Counted from the first letter of the stretch, positions 19,601 through 31,374 are shown. The stretch is 64,000 nt of DNA from Heloderma charlesbogerti (GCA_026122225.1 JANEZZ010001871.1:1736001-1800000); one strand, 5' to 3'. Notes: generated by a model not told the origin, from the letters alone. Made by a program: numbers and translations.

Positions 19601-21318
19601 CTCCCCCTGTCCCAATAAAAACATTCCAGAGACAGAGAGAGTGAATATGTGAGAGATGAATGTGCCTTGGATTCTGCTTGAGGAGAGGCTTGCAGTATCT
19701 GGCATTGTCCTGCTATTACTTCTTCCTGTCTCCTGGTATACCTGCCTTTTCCCTTTCAATGCGAAGGTGCTTTGTGGAGAAAAAGAACCTGAGTTGCCAT
19801 ATGGAGGAAGTAACCTCTGATCCTGTCCTGTGTGACTGTGCTGAAAGGGATCGCTTCCCAGGAGTGGTTCATTTGAGTGTGGCCGCTGATCATTTACTCA
19901 CACAAATTGACCCGAGGAAGTGGTGCCTGTCTTGGTCATGTCATGATACACATCGCTTCTTTCAGGTAGCGGCATCCATGAGGATACTCTCTGTGTGGGG
20001 TTTCCTCCCAGTCTTAATGGCACTTCAAATCATCAATGAAACTGAGGGGCCTGTGGACTTTTTTTTAACGGTGGTTCTGGTTTGTTCCGTTTTCGCATGA
20101 TACTTGAAATCACGCTTAGAGAACCTCCTGGCTTGTATCTAAGGCCAAGCACCAGACATGCAACTCTAGGCTGACTGATGTGGTGGCAAATGCTTGTCTG
20201 AATCATGCCTGGCATCAGCATCTGTTATGCTGGGCTAATCGCGGGGGCCTATGGGCCCTGGAGGCATAGACTACCATAGCTGCTGCTGGCCTCCCTTAAA
20301 AATGTTTCTTAATGGCATGGTGCTGTGAAGAGACATGCTGGGGAAGGTGACTACAATCACCGCCATCGTTATCCTCAACGCCTCTGGGCGCCGTTCCCAA
20401 CGTACCCTGTGTTGGCATGTGGCCCAGAAGCACTGGGGATAATGAAGATGGTGGTGACTGCAGCTGCCATGCTTGGCACTTTTCTTCAAAGGCCTGGGTG
20501 GAGTGAGTACAGGACCAGTCGGCTGGAGCAGAGCCATGCTGCTTTCAGTGCTGCTGCCCATCCCCACAGCTGCCTGCCACCACCCCTCCCATACCATTCC
20601 TCTGCAGCCTTGGCACGTTTTGGAGGAGACACCAGGGTGTGCAGTGAGGGGCACTGGAGGGCATCTTGCCAGGGACCCCTCAAACCTGGCACTAGCTCTG
20701 GGTTGAAGCCTTCTTGAGAAATGGCCCAAAGTAATCCATGAAGGAACAAGAAAGAAAAAGGTGCAGAAGGTTGTTGAGAATCCCTGGAGGGATTTGTATG
20801 GGTGAACTGAACACTTTGTAAAGTCAATGTAACTGTTCTGAAGTAATTACAAGTTCACCACAAAAGCCGTTTTTGGGAACAGAATCTTACCAGCTTCTGC
20901 AGGTGAAAAAAAAAGGTTTCTTTTCAATGTCTTGGTCTGTTATGACCTTCTCGTAGCACAGAAATTTGGCCCCAGGCACTGTTTTCTAGAACAATGTTTC
21001 TTTAATGCTACTTTGTCTTCTCCCAGACTGAAGAAAACCATGAATTTTTAGTAACACATTTTCTGGGGCAAATAGAATGTTGATACAGTTTCCTAGATCT
21101 GCTGCTACTGCAACACACACACCCCTCCCTGCTTTTCACACAACCCTTTCTTTTCTTAAGCGACATACACAACCTGGTTTTGACAGAATATGCGCTTAGT
21201 TGAGTTCCTTTGAATAGCAACAGTAGCTCCGCCCCTCTTCCCTGCAAAACAATTAACCAATTGGTATTGTCCATTTTATTCTGTTCTTTTAAAAGCCTGC
21301 AAACATTAAGGATACAGG
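19601..21318. other. Unrecognised, with a small inverted repeat
   Basis: Arms near 20352-20390 and 20424-20463 are complementary (ATCGTTATCCTCAACGCCTC against a GGGGATAATGAAGATGG-type strand). They suggest an old MITE. Several overlapping frames of 100-150 codons occur here on both strands; none has homology that I recognise, and they fit a GC-rich patch. No gene is called. Confidence 0.4.
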
Positions 21319-21871
21319 GGCCGATCTACATTGCGCCCACCATCGCAACAAATTCGGTGTCCTGTCGGGTTAAACGCTCTTGCATTAAAACGTGATTATC
21401 CACACTCAGCCATTTTTCCCGTTGCAGTGCTTCATCTAATGTGCGAGCTCGGTTCACACTCGAGCACTGTGCTGTTTTCCTGCGCTGAAAGATGGCGGCT
21501 CTCATTGGAGGATCAGAAACTCTTCCTGTTTCTGCTGATTCCACGCCCACCGTGTGGTAGTGGTGTGGGAGAGGCTTGTTGTTTTCTGCATGTTTTCCTG
21601 GCCTTGGGGAAAATGACCAGCTTGTCCCTTGCTGCTGCCACCGCTGCTGTAGCAGGTGGGGGTGGAGGGAAGATGGAGGCACCTATCCTCCACCCCCACC
21701 TGCTGGAGGCCAGGATGAGTGGCTGGGGGGTGTCTGCCAATGCTCTTTTCCCCACACCAGCCTTTGACAGACGGTGCAAGGAAGAGGGGCAGTGGCGGCG
21801 GCACCCAGCGCTTGCGTTTGTGGGAGGGCTGCTGGCATCTTCGAAGATTTGAAGCTTCACGTTGGCCCTGT

Positions 21872-21901
21872 CAGTAATTGGATGGGTGACCACCTGGGAA
21901 T
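21872..21901 (+). repeat. 5S rRNA-like segment, partial
   Basis: CAGTAATTGGATGGGTGACC followed by ACCTGGGAA corresponds to the 3' third of 5S rRNA. It is followed by ATCAGGCTTCCTGCATTGAG, a SINE-type tail. It lies in inverted orientation to the longer segment at 22161. Confidence 0.7.
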
Positions 21902-22160
21902 CAGGCTTCCTGCATTGAGCAGGGGGTTGTTCTATCCCTTCAAACGTGGCTTCTCTGTGATGTGAAGCTTCACATCTCCGAATCTTCAAAGATCATGCCT
22001 GAATTAGAAAAAACAAAACAAAACATCACGGAGAAGCCACGATTCTTCGAAGATAACGCCTTAATTAAAAAAAAAAAACCCGACGCGGGGGATAGAAGGG
22101 GGTAAAACTTAGTCTCATTTGAAGGGATACAACAACCCTCTGCTCAATGCAGGAAGCCTG

Positions 22161-22229
22161 ATTCCCAGGCGGTCACCCATCCAACTACTGACTGGGACCG
22201 ACCTTGTTTAGCTTCTGAGATCAGACAAG
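22161..22229 (-). repeat. 5S rRNA-derived segment
   Basis: On the minus strand the order is GTCTGATCTCAGAAGCTAAA, CAAGGTCGGTCCCAGTCAGT, then AGTTGGATGGGTGACCGCC and TGGGAAT. This is the internal-promoter and 3' region of vertebrate 5S rRNA, about 69 bp with scattered changes. The 5' third and the normal 3' end are missing, so it is not a 5S gene. The downstream GCATTGAGCAG stretch resembles LINE/SINE 3' ends, which suggests a 5S-derived SINE captured in the fold-back. Confidence 0.8.
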
Positions 22230-22585
22230 CGTGCGCACATCCAGCCCTTTGCTTGTTGCTGAGGAAACATTGAGAGAGTGCTGAGGAAGCAATGCGATCA
22301 GTAGCCGGAAGATGACCTGGGGCCATCGAGAGCTGTGATTGGACAGAAGGGAAATACGAACACTGCCGTATATGGACAGGCAGGGGAGGGGACTACAACC
22401 AGATATGGTAGCGAGGGCGGAAAATCAGAGCACATTCAGGGGAAATACCGGGATATCAGGGTATTGAAAGCAGGAGCACGGAAGCGGGAAATTCCGGTTC
22501 CAATTTGAGGCGGGTACTGCGTAGTGTGAAAGACGGGCGGTGAAACCTCATTGGAAGTGAAAAAACCCATAAGTGTAGATCGGCT

Positions 22586-22689
22586 GCAGGTCTCCATCCA
22601 GAAAATATTCAGACTTGTAGTTATCTCCTTGTGCCTTTACTAACACAAAGAAAGCCCAAGGAACATTGACAAAAATCTTGACTGAGTTA
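22586..22689. other. Unique spacer
   Basis: Short spacer with nothing recognised. Confidence 0.4.
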
Positions 22690-23115
22690 TTTATTCATTT
22701 ATTAATAATACATATATACCACTTAATATAATAAAATCTCTAAGCAGTTTATATATAAATATTAAAAAGTACATTTCAAATACACTATTAAAATAATTTC
22801 AAGTACAATAACAATACAAAGCAATACAAGAAACAGCATATGAGCAACCCAGAGAAAGCCTGGGTGTGTTTTCAGAAGATGTTTAAAATGTACCACCTCC
22901 CAAAATGCATGGGGAAGGGTTTTCCAGGAGGGGGGTGGGTGGGTGCTGCCACCGAGAAGGCTTCAATATATTACATGGTAACATTCTGTTGGCCGCAGAA
23001 CAATTGAATATCTTAATGGTTGGCTGGGTATATATAAAGGAAGGCAGTCTGCTAGGTATCCTGTTCCCAAATTGTTTGGGGCTTTGTATGTCAACAACAT
23101 AACCTTGAACTGCAT
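22690..23115 (-). mobile_element. L2/CR1-clade LINE 3' fragment, antisense
   Basis: The left end, TTATTCATTTATTAATAATA with ATCTCTAAGCAGTTTA, is the antisense of a common LINE 3' end. Moving right, CAGAGAAAGCCTGGGTGTG, CATGGGGAAGGGTTTTCCAG and TTTGGGGCTTTGTATGTCAA follow the order of squamate L2-like consensus pieces. Frames are broken. The exact clade is not certain. Confidence 0.5.
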
Positions 23116-23224
23116 AGCTGAATGTTCCTTTGTCCTCTCATGACTTGAGCTCTTCTTCCAGATTTTTGCATGAGAAGACGGATATCTTGCAAAATACACA
23201 CCAGCCCTATGTATACTCTGTCTC

Positions 23225-23455
23225 CCTTTTATCAGTTGATTGCATTTATACGCTACTCTTCCTCAGAGGAGCTCAGGGCAGCATATTTGGTTCTTCCTCT
23301 TCCTCTAATTTCATCCTCACAACAACCCTGTGAGGCTGGTGACTGGTGCAAGGTCACCCAGTGAGCTTCAGGGCTAAGTGGGGGGTTGAACATGAATCTC
23401 TCTAGTTCTAATCAGACATGCTAACCAACCAGTACACCACAACAGCTCTTTGAAC
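23225..23455 (-). mobile_element. MIR-like SINE, antisense
   Basis: It is the reverse complement of the SINE at 9270-9508: ATCCTCACAACAACCCTGTG, AGGTCACCCAGTGAGCTTCA, then TTGAACATGAATCTCTCTAG (box B side) and a tRNA-like head near 23440. The L2-type tail end lies on the left. Confidence 0.8.
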
Positions 23456-25526
23456 AGTGCCCCATGCCTTGTCACAGCAACATTTATCCATAGGATTATC
23501 ATCTGACAGGACAAAATATACTCTCTACCCACCTCTTTTCTGTGGATTTTCTTCAGATAAATGTGCCAGGCGGTATGTATCCTCACCATATATATTTACC
23601 AAATAACTTATATTAAGAACATGCAAGATATCAAGTTTGCCCTTAGAACTATGTTGATAATTTGAACTCAAAGTGTTTGAAGTTGAGTGTGGCCATAGTT
23701 CTCAAAGCACTTGCTCTGGAGTAGTCCCGCTGAGGTCTTTTGGATTATCTCTGAGGTTGCCAACTCTTGAAATATAAAAAAAAATGGGTACCTTGGTGGG
23801 TTTGGGGATGAGTGGTTTGCGTGAGGAACCAGGTGGAGCCCAGAGGTTTGGGATGGATCTGGGGTTGGAGCTTAGTTGTTCTAGCAGGGCTGGGGCATAG
23901 CCCAGTGGATGTGAGTGGGTCCAGGGGCGCACAGTAAAGTTGTCTATTTACCAAAGCTGATCAAAACAATGGCTGAGGGAGGGAGGAAAACCAAACTTGC
24001 CCCTTGCTTTTTGAAAGTGGACTCAGAAACAAAGAAACAGAAACAATCAACTTGGTTAGTCCCCTGTCCCGGTTGGTGGCCGGGTGTCCTATGTTATAGA
24101 GCATAGCCCTCTATTTTGGAGACCTGGCAGAGGACAGTCTTGTATTTGAAGATGTCCTGTATTTGAAGAGGTGTCCAGTCCAAGTCTGGTTTAAAGATAA
24201 TGTACCATCAGAAGGAAGAGCTGGGCCTTGAAGAAGCCCATCAAGAGTTAGCACCCTGACAGCAGACTGAGCAAGGCACGTGGATCAGCTGGTCAGTCTT
24301 CTCCACTATGGTGAGATGTATTGTATTTCTATTCAAATTGCACCTATGCACATAAATTTACAGGTGCAAATGTTATGCAAATTGGTGTCCTCTCTTGTCC
24401 TCCTTTTTGATGATGCAGTTCCTCTCATTTTTTTGGCAATGTGTAAGTGGGCACCCTAATAAGCAACCCTAATTACCTGTTAGTAAGCAGTCGTAGTCAA
24501 GATCAGCTTGTCTTGCATATACTCTGTGAAGTCTGTGTTCTTCTGAAAACCACTGCCAATCTGTGAGCCAGCTCCTGGAGGAAATAATAAAGAGTGCTAC
24601 CTTTTGTTGAACAGTGAACATTCTTAGCGCAGTCCCAGTGCTAGACCTCCGTTTTACTTTGGGATTAAAAAGATTCTTTCACAAAGAAAGTAAATCTTCA
24701 GGGAAGCTGATGAGAGCATGTGTTTCCTTTCTATCAGTTTTTCCGAAATGGAGTTCTGAGTGAGAACTGTGTTTTGACTTCATTAGATAGATCCTACAGC
24801 AGGAAAGCGCTGGTGGCTTTCCCCCCCCCTCAACAAAGGAAAATAAATAAATCATAAGTTGCTTAGAGAAGGAAAAAAGCCATGACAACTTTTTAAAGCT
24901 TACGTTAGAAAGGTTTTCTATTAATTCTGCATGCAGCATCTTGGAACAAAGCCGCCAAACAGAAAACTCCAAGAAATGTTATTTTATAGTATTTTAAAAA
25001 CATTTTGGTCTAGTTTTAGCAGAAGAAAGAAGTTATCTTTCCTAAAATGGCATCTGTGAAATCTCTATGGGGAAGATCACAGGTATTGATTATCTATGAG
25101 ATTTCAAAGCAGATATATACGTTCCTTTTGTATATAAATGGGTGTTGTTCCTCTGAGAAAATCTAGGTGGTTGTTGGGGGGGTTTTGGACAGGGAAGAGC
25201 ATATTCTAAAGATCAAAATGATAAGATAAAATATAGTGGTATTTTGTATCTTTTTTAAAAATAAAAATTTCCATTATCGAAAATAATTGGAGTTGGAGAG
25301 GCACAAGTAAAAAAAATTTAAAATAGAAAAATGGAGTCACTTTATTTTATATTGGAACGATACATTTCAGGATTCAGTACAACCTTATTTACTGTTAGGG
25401 GCAATTTAACTGGAATGAGTTTGATTATGTTTATGACTCGTCTTTGTTTTCATTTGTATTTATGAATCAGTGTAAGATGAAACGTTTTCCATTATATACT
25501 GGGTGTTTCCTCTGTAATAGAAAAAT
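23456..25526. other. Unique DNA, AT-rich in the second half
   Basis: Nothing certain is visible at 23.5-24.6 kb. The part from about 24650 to 25500 is AT-rich, free of recognisable repeats and could hold conserved noncoding sequence. No reading frame stands out. Confidence 0.4.
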
Positions 25527-25558
25527 AATAAATAAATAAATAAATAAATAAATAAAAC
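25527..25558. repeat. (AAAT)n microsatellite
   Basis: About seven AAAT units follow an AATAATAA lead-in. Confidence 0.9.
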
Positions 25559-25699
25559 TATTAAAACAATTTAGTGGGTTATATCTGTAGAACCAACTGG
25601 ACTTTTTCTTGCCAATGTAGGCCAGCTTTATTACCATGTTTTATTCTCTGTGCTTGTTTTATATTTGCACATGGCTTGGGACAACATTATCTGAAGGAC

Positions 25700-25874
25700 T
25701 GCCTACACTGCCTGCCCAAACATTAAGATCAGCATCAGAGGCCCTTCTCTCTGGTCCACCAGGAAAAGCTATTAGGCTCGTGGGTACTAGGGATAGGGCC
25801 TTCTCAGAGGTGACCCCACACCTCGGGAACTCCCTCCACAGGGAGATGCATATGGCCCCAACAGCTGTCTCTTA
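25700..25874 (+). pseudogene. L2-clade LINE ORF2 C-terminus
   Basis: The frame reads RDRAFSEVTPHLGNSLHREM, matching the conserved end of L2/CR1-clade ORF2 (RAFS-APxLWNSLP-type). A stop follows after TAVS. The element's 3' end appears about 1.07 kb later (26949-27070), because an LTR-like repeat lies between. The copy is strongly 5'-truncated and inactive. Confidence 0.7.
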
Positions 25875-25901
25875 AAAAAAAGAAACCTGAACTCCAGTTA
25901 A

Positions 25902-26948
25902 GGTTTGAGGCCTACAGAGGCAAGGAAAAAAAAAGTCAGGCCGAGAGACCTGGAGGTTTTTTTTTGTTGGGAGGGGTATCCCTGAGAGGTGTAGTTCCAT
26001 TTCCCCAGTTAAGATTCAGTTTCATTTCCTCAGTTAAGTTTCATTTCTTCAGGTTTGAAACAGTACTTTCATTTTGGAGGGAGTAGGGTATAAAAAGAGA
26101 GAGTCAGAAAGACCAGTGGAGTAAGAGCAGAGTTGGGGAGAACAGAGCCTGAAGAGGGAGCAGGAAGAAGCAGCCTGGAGAAGTCTAAGTGCAGCTAGGG
26201 TAAAGGAACTTACATTTTGCAACTTTTATTTTCTCATAATGCCTTTTGTATCACTCAGTTCTATTGTGTAAATACCTTAGTTGTGATTTGCTTGCAGTAA
26301 ACTGTTGTGGTTAAACCTCGTGTCTAGAGTGTCAGTCAGCACACATCTACAGCCTACTCCCTCAACATGTCTACAGCCTACTCCCTAAACCCCATGTTAT
26401 TGGAAAGGGGAAGGTAAAAGAAGGAAGATGAGACTCTTAGGGTGCAATCCTATCAGGATAGGCAGCCGCTTCCGAACTTGGAGGCAACCACCTATCCAAT
26501 GCAGGGCAGGAGCAGCGCGGAGGGGATCTTCCCCTCTGTGCTTCAGCCACTCTGCATTCATGGCCAGACAGCTGATTTCAGCTGTCTAGCTGCGGGAAGT
26601 CGGGGGGGGGGAGCAGACACCAGATGACGCATAGGAAGTGTCGGAAAGGCACGTCCGCCTGCCCCGCCCCGCTCCCAGGAATGCCCCATTTTCACTGCTC
26701 CGCGCTCCTCTTATGAGTGCGGCGTGTGGGGCCAATCTGCGCTGCCTACGAGTCAGCATGGGAGGGGGTGAAGGTCAGTTCTCAGGGAACCGACCTTGGA
26801 GCACGGGCTCCAAGGTTGGTTCCTAGGAACCGACTTATCCTGTGGCTATCTAGCCGCTGACTAGCGGCCATAGGATTGCGCCCTTAAGGGGCAGGAGATC
26901 CTTAAGGAGTTGCTCAGGGGGTCCAGGTCATAAGGGGAACCCTGACAG
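25902..26948 (+). mobile_element. LTR-like dispersed repeat, copy B
   Basis: It matches 12741-13277 across its whole length: GGTTTGAGGCCTACAGAGG at the start, AGGGTATAAAAAGAGAGAG as TATA-like box, GCAACTTTTATTTTC, then ACTGTTGTGGTTAAACC and CCTGACAG at the end. It has a short internal duplication (CTACAGCCTACTCCCT twice). A Harbinger-like MITE at 26440-26883 inflates its length. It splits an L2 fragment. Confidence 0.55.
26440..26883. mobile_element. GC-rich Harbinger-like MITE, copy 2
   Basis: It is flanked by TTA at 26437-26439 and 26884-26886. Ends GGGTGCAATCCTATC and the complement of GGCCATAGGATTGCGCCC form the inverted termini. The interior is GC-rich with repeated TCTAGC and GGCAGC motifs. 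It lies inside LTR-like copy B, whose continuity on both sides proves the insertion. Confidence 0.9.
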
Positions 26949-27070
26949 GTACTTAAAACCATTAGCTGCTGCTGTTGCTGTGTATGTTTTAGTGTGGTTC
27001 ATATTTTTGTAATAATGTAAGCCATCTTGTGATGGCAATGCATCCTGAAAGGCAGGCTAATATAATAAAT
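26949..27070 (+). mobile_element. L2-clade LINE 3' tail
   Basis: GTATGTTTTAGTGTGGTTCA, GTAATAATGTAAGCCATCTT and an AATATAATAAATTAGTAATA end match the usual L2-like 3' UTR. It is the continuation of 25700-25874. Confidence 0.55.
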
Positions 27071-27599
27071 TAGTAATAGACATCTGTGCATATAACATTA
27101 GATTGTGGAAGTTAGCTATGTTTTTGTGCATCCTCTGTCACACTGATGACACAAAGGAGTGAAGCTGCAGCTTATGTCAACTCTTATACTTATTTATTTT
27201 GGAAAATGTATATCTCACTCTTCAACAGTAAAAACAGTACTCAGGGTGAATACTGAGGCCACTGGTGAAGCGGGGTCTTGAGCCCATGAAAGCTCATGCC
27301 ACAATAAATGTGGGTTTTAAGGTGCCCCAGGAGCTTTTGCTGTTTTTGGTCTGATACTCAGTTATTGCTCCTGTGCACCATCTGGTGCTGATCACTATCA
27401 GAGATGTGATGTTGGGCTAGACAAACCATTGGTATGAACCCTTGGAATCTTGTCTGGTGATATTTTACCATTTCATTTTTGTGTTATTTTCCATTTTGAT
27501 TTTTGCATAGTGTTAAGTGTAGTGAAGGGAACGTGGTTAGAAAAATATGTGCACTACATGAATTGTGATGTAGAAAAAATTGCAGACAGAGTACAGAAC
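27071..27599. other. Mostly unrecognised DNA
   Basis: A short stretch at 27255-27345 (GAGCCCATGAAAGCTCATGC, then CACAATAAATGTGGGTTTTA) resembles a dispersed amniote repeat whose class I cannot name. Otherwise nothing is recognised. Confidence 0.4.
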
Positions 27600-27717
27600 T
27601 TGAGTCCTCTGCAGATGCTGTTGGACTTCAACTCCCATCAGCCTGAGCTAGCATGCCCAATGGTTGGGGATGATGGAAGTACAGTCCATTCTGGAGGGTC
27701 ATAGGATCCCTACCTCT
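27600..27717. mobile_element. hAT-type fold-back MITE
   Basis: CTGCAGATGCTGTTGGACTT with CAACTCCCATCAGCC on the left, and GATGATGGAAGTACAGTCCA with TTCTGGAGGGTC on the right, are inverted arms of the fold-back family seen at 1294 and 56478. Confidence 0.6.
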
Positions 27718-27904
27718 GGTTTACAGTGAGGAGAGTGGATGGGGATCATGGCTTGGAATGCTGTTTATCAGCTCAACCTGATGCTTTGTTCATTCGCTTT
27801 TGTAGAAGTCCTAGCAAAGCACCATTCTCTCTTTGGGGTGGGTGGGCGACCTGGGCATTGACTACTGTGATGTGCTCCACTAGGAAAACTATGAAGGCCT
27901 GCTA

Positions 27905-28108
27905 TTCATGATGGCTTTATATTACCTCCAGTATCAGAGGCACTATGCCTCTCAATGCCAGTTGCCAGGGAATGTGAGTGGAAGGATGCTATTTGCACTT
28001 GTGTCCTGCTTGTGGGCTTCCCATCGGCCTCTGGCTGGCCTCTGTGGGAGCTGAATGTAGGATTAGATAGGTCCTTGGTCCAGTCCAGCAGGGCTCTTCT
28101 TATGTTCA
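27905..28108 (+). mobile_element. CR1-like LINE 3' end fragment
   Basis: CATGATGGCTTTATATTACC, TCAGAGGCACTATGCCTC, CTTGTGTCCTGCTTGTGGGC, then GGTCCTTGGTCCAGTCCAGC and AGGGCTCTTCTTATGTTC match the copy at 35160-35502. Confidence 0.75.
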
Positions 28109-30741
28109 CATGGGGCTGTCCTTGAAGAGTGTTGAGAGACTTCAGCTGGTACAGAAATGGTGGCTCGTCCCTTCAGGGGAGTGCGTTACTGGGAACACCT
28201 ACAGTATTCATGCAGTGTGGGTTCATAGGACCTGGATGTTGCATATCCCAGTGGGAGAAGCAGAAGGCCTCAGGTTGCTGTGCTATGCCTGGCACACTGC
28301 TGAATACGTGGCATGAGATGGGAAGCTCCATACCCCACCCTCTACACAAGGAAAGGAAGCCTGCATCCTCTGTGTTAGTTTATTTGGGCTGTTTCTGCAA
28401 TATGTGAGAGCAGTTCTCCTGAGATGTGTTCAGGCCACATAATGGTTATGTTATGATTGGCACCATGTAAGGAAAAAGTCCAATCATTTTAATGTTCATT
28501 AATTTAATTTTCTATTCATTTGAATTGTAGTAGTTCATCTGTTTTCCATTGATTTCAATGGAAAATCCAGCCAGTCTTCAGCAGCCTGTAACTTCGGTGT
28601 TTTCCATCCAAATGGCATGCAATTTGCAGATATGCTACTATCCCCAGGGCATCAGGCCTGATGCATTTCAGATAGATAGGATCCCTGTTTTACAGGCAAT
28701 TTTAAAAGGTGCCCCCAATGGTGTATGTGTGTGTGTGTGTGTGTATGCCACTGGCTGTCCTTCCTGAATGGTTAGTGCCCCACTTTGGTCAAGCCCCCTG
28801 AATTACAGCTGAAAGTCCTGACTTTGCTCCCATCTGGGTGTGTTTCCTTTCAACTTCAATGTGGTGGTGTACGGAGGCCAATTGCCAAACCAGTTATCCC
28901 TGTTCCAATATTTCTGGCCCTGACTGTATGTCAGTTTCACTGACCTCCTCCTGTGACCTTTATGTTAACTGTACAGAGACTTCTAGTGTATTTCTTCAAC
29001 ACAAAACAATTAGCAGTGGAAAGCAGCTAAAACGGAATGAACTAATGAACTAATGAATGAACACATTTTTGTTTCATTTTCATTCTAATTCTGATTTTTT
29101 GTTTTTACTAAAAACAAAGACCACTGGATGAAGTGGGCTCATTTGTTTCATTCATTATTTGAATGAATGTACACATTCCTAGTTGTGATAATGTTCAAAA
29201 GCTGACCTAATTGTTTCAGTATGTATGAAATGTCACCATCAGTTCTCATGCCATGTATGAGGGAGCATGTAGGGAGAACAATGGATGTTTGAGCTTGCTT
29301 TAATTCTCCAAACTTCACTTTGGAGCTCCATTCGCCTTGCTCTCATTTGCATTTGTGACCTGTTTTTCGGATCATTTGAATGGGAAAAGTGCACATTTCT
29401 ATGTGCATTTCTCAAAAGTGCTCACTTTTCCCTGAAGTGTGAAAATGCATTTTTAAAAAAAAAAATGTGCTCACATTTGTGTTCAGGGCTGTGAATGGGG
29501 CAAGTCTGGAGGATTTGTGAAGTGAAACTCAATTCTCATACATCCCTAGAAGCAGGTACACAGCAGTCATTTGCCAGTGCGGTGGTGCTGTTTTTGATCT
29601 TTGTGATATTTTTTCTATTATTTTAGTGAGGGCTCAATGGGAATCTTTAAAAAGATTCGAATAGATCAGCACAAGACAGAGCAAGCTATTTCCCCACCGC
29701 TTTAATGCTTCTGTGAACTGAGACAGCACAAAGAAACAGAAAGGGAAATGATTTTGGAGGAAGGCAAGAAGATTGTTGGGGGAATTGGGATGGCACTGGG
29801 ATAAGTAAGTCTTACTCAAACTTTTAGTAATAGCTAGAATTACACAAAACTTAAGAAACGCTCAGAGCCAAGATTTCACTTCAAAAGGTCTCCAACTGCT
29901 CATAAAGTCAATGAATAGATGGCATGGATGAGGGGGAAGAAAAAACAGAGGATGGTTGGCTATTTTGGCATGGAAAGAATAAAAAACCCAGCACTGCTCA
30001 GGTCTCCAAAGATCCCTTCCTATTAATCATAAATATAGCATGATGAAAGAATGTGAATTCTGAAATACATTTCACCAGCTCACTATGTATACAGTCTCAA
30101 GGTTTAATTGTATGGTTATAATTTTAATTTCTGCAGGTCTTGACCTAAGTCTTGACCTATGTTGTTCTAAGGAAAAAAAGAGAAAGATATACGCACTGCA
30201 TCTAAATAAATAATTGAGTGCTTTAATGCAAATGCTTGCTCTGAAGCTTTGTTTGAATGCTCTTTACAGAACTGAGCTGAGGGGAAATTTCCTGTGACAT
30301 GTAGCAAGAAAGAAATAACCCTGGATGTGATTTCTCTAATGAATGCAACCCATGAGAGAGAGCTCATAAATAATATTGTGCCCCCAAAGGCTTAGTTCAG
30401 AAGGTCTTTAAGCAAAGGAGTTATTAATTACTTTGGTGGGATTAAGCACATGTTTAAATGGAAGTATATGCTTAAATGCTTAGCTGCATAGGGATTTTGA
30501 TAAATGAAACATGATCAGCCAAGTCGATGGATGTTCCACAGACAGGAAAATCTTCCAGTGGCCTGATGCTTTATCTAACAAATGTAGCTTCTAATGAGCA
30601 GAACACCTGAATGACCCCATGATTGTAAGAGCCAATTCATGTTTTACTTGTTAAATCAGTTTTTTTTTTAAGTATTCAGGTTTAAATGGCAAAATGTGCT
30701 CTAAGTTGTGAATGATGTTTGTTTGGCTTGTTCATATAAAT
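28109..30741. other. Mostly unique DNA with repeat remnants
   Basis: A (TG)n run lies at 28716-28746. Around 28480-29549 an AT-rich stretch of TTCATTT and GTGCACATTTCT motifs ends in CTCATACATCCCTA, which is a hAT-type right terminus. I could not find its left end. From 29630 to 30660 the DNA is AT-rich, free of recognisable repeats and might include conserved noncoding sequence. Confidence 0.4.
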
Positions 30742-30949
30742 CAGCGATGCATAACCTGCAGCCTTGGGATCAGATGTAGTCCTCCTTGGCCACTTCCTGT
30801 GCAGCCCCCAAAGCTGGTAGGATCCTACACTGTTTCCTGGCTTGTGAGATCACAAACAGAAATCTCAGTGGTGATTGTTGGGGACGGGAGAAGCTTCACT
30901 TCCCCCCTTTCCCCCCAGTGATCCCTAGATCTCAGTGGGCAAGGAAGAG

Positions 30950-30980
<31 letters not shown>

Positions 30981-31024
30981 GCGTATATGACCCTCCTTGG
31001 GGCTGAAAAGGTTGAGCATCCCTG
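30742..31024. mobile_element. hAT MITE with perfect 8-bp duplication
   Basis: ATATAAAT occurs exactly at 30734-30741 and 31025-31032. Inverted ends are CAGCGATGCATAACCTGCAG and, from the right, CAGGGATGCTCAACCTTTTC. A (TG)n microsatellite of about 26 bp sits inside at 30953-30978. There is no coding sequence. Confidence 0.85.
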
Positions 31025-31032
31025 ATATAAAT

Positions 31033-31374
31033 GGTTCAATGCTGTTGTTTTTCTCTCAAATAAACAAAGATGTATTATTATAGGGTCCAATAATTTCCTG
31101 GTTGGCTAACTCAGCCATTTAAATGGCGGTACTCAGTTTGTGACTGACAGCAACGTGCGTGTATATGGCCCTTTAAACTCAGATTATTTTTGCACTTGAG
31201 TTCAAAAAGAGAAGGCCAGGATCCAAAGAACCTCACAACGATTTCCATGAACACAAAGGGGGTTTTGAGGTTGTGTTTCACAAATAGCAACCCCCCACGA
31301 AGCCACATTGCAAACTCCCTTTGGAAACTCGGGACATTCACAAGCAAAAGAGTCGTTGCTTTAATCCCTCTTAC
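31033..31374. other. Unique spacer
   Basis: Nothing recognised. Overlapping frames on both strands near 31111-31396 mirror one another and have no homology that I recognise. Confidence 0.4.

Larger units (their letters stand above)
21319..22585. mobile_element. Large fold-back element with 5S-like arms
   Basis: The termini GGCCGATCTACATTG and the complement of AAGTGTAGATCGGCT form an inverted repeat around 1.27 kb. Inside, the two halves repeat one another in opposite orientation, as with CTGGGAATCAGGCTTCCTGC at 21893 and its complement near 22150-22170. Both include 5S rRNA-like sequence. No transposase frame is recognisable; the long frames are antisense shadows. The terminus resembles the GGCTGAATCTACAC and GGCCAGATCTACAC fold-backs, suggesting one superfamily. 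Confidence 0.6.

Noticed and set aside
20271..20729. A 152-codon antisense frame and overlapping sense frames as a host gene
   Set aside because: They lie across an inverted repeat in a GC-rich patch, overlap each other on both strands, and show no domain or splice-consistent structure.
21331..21989. A 173-codon sense frame and a 158-codon antisense frame as a host gene or transposase
   Set aside because: Low-complexity, mirrored on both strands within the fold-back element, with no recognisable domain.
22161..22229. A 5S rRNA gene
   Set aside because: The first third and the normal 3' end with terminator are missing, and the match runs into a SINE-type tail inside a fold-back element.
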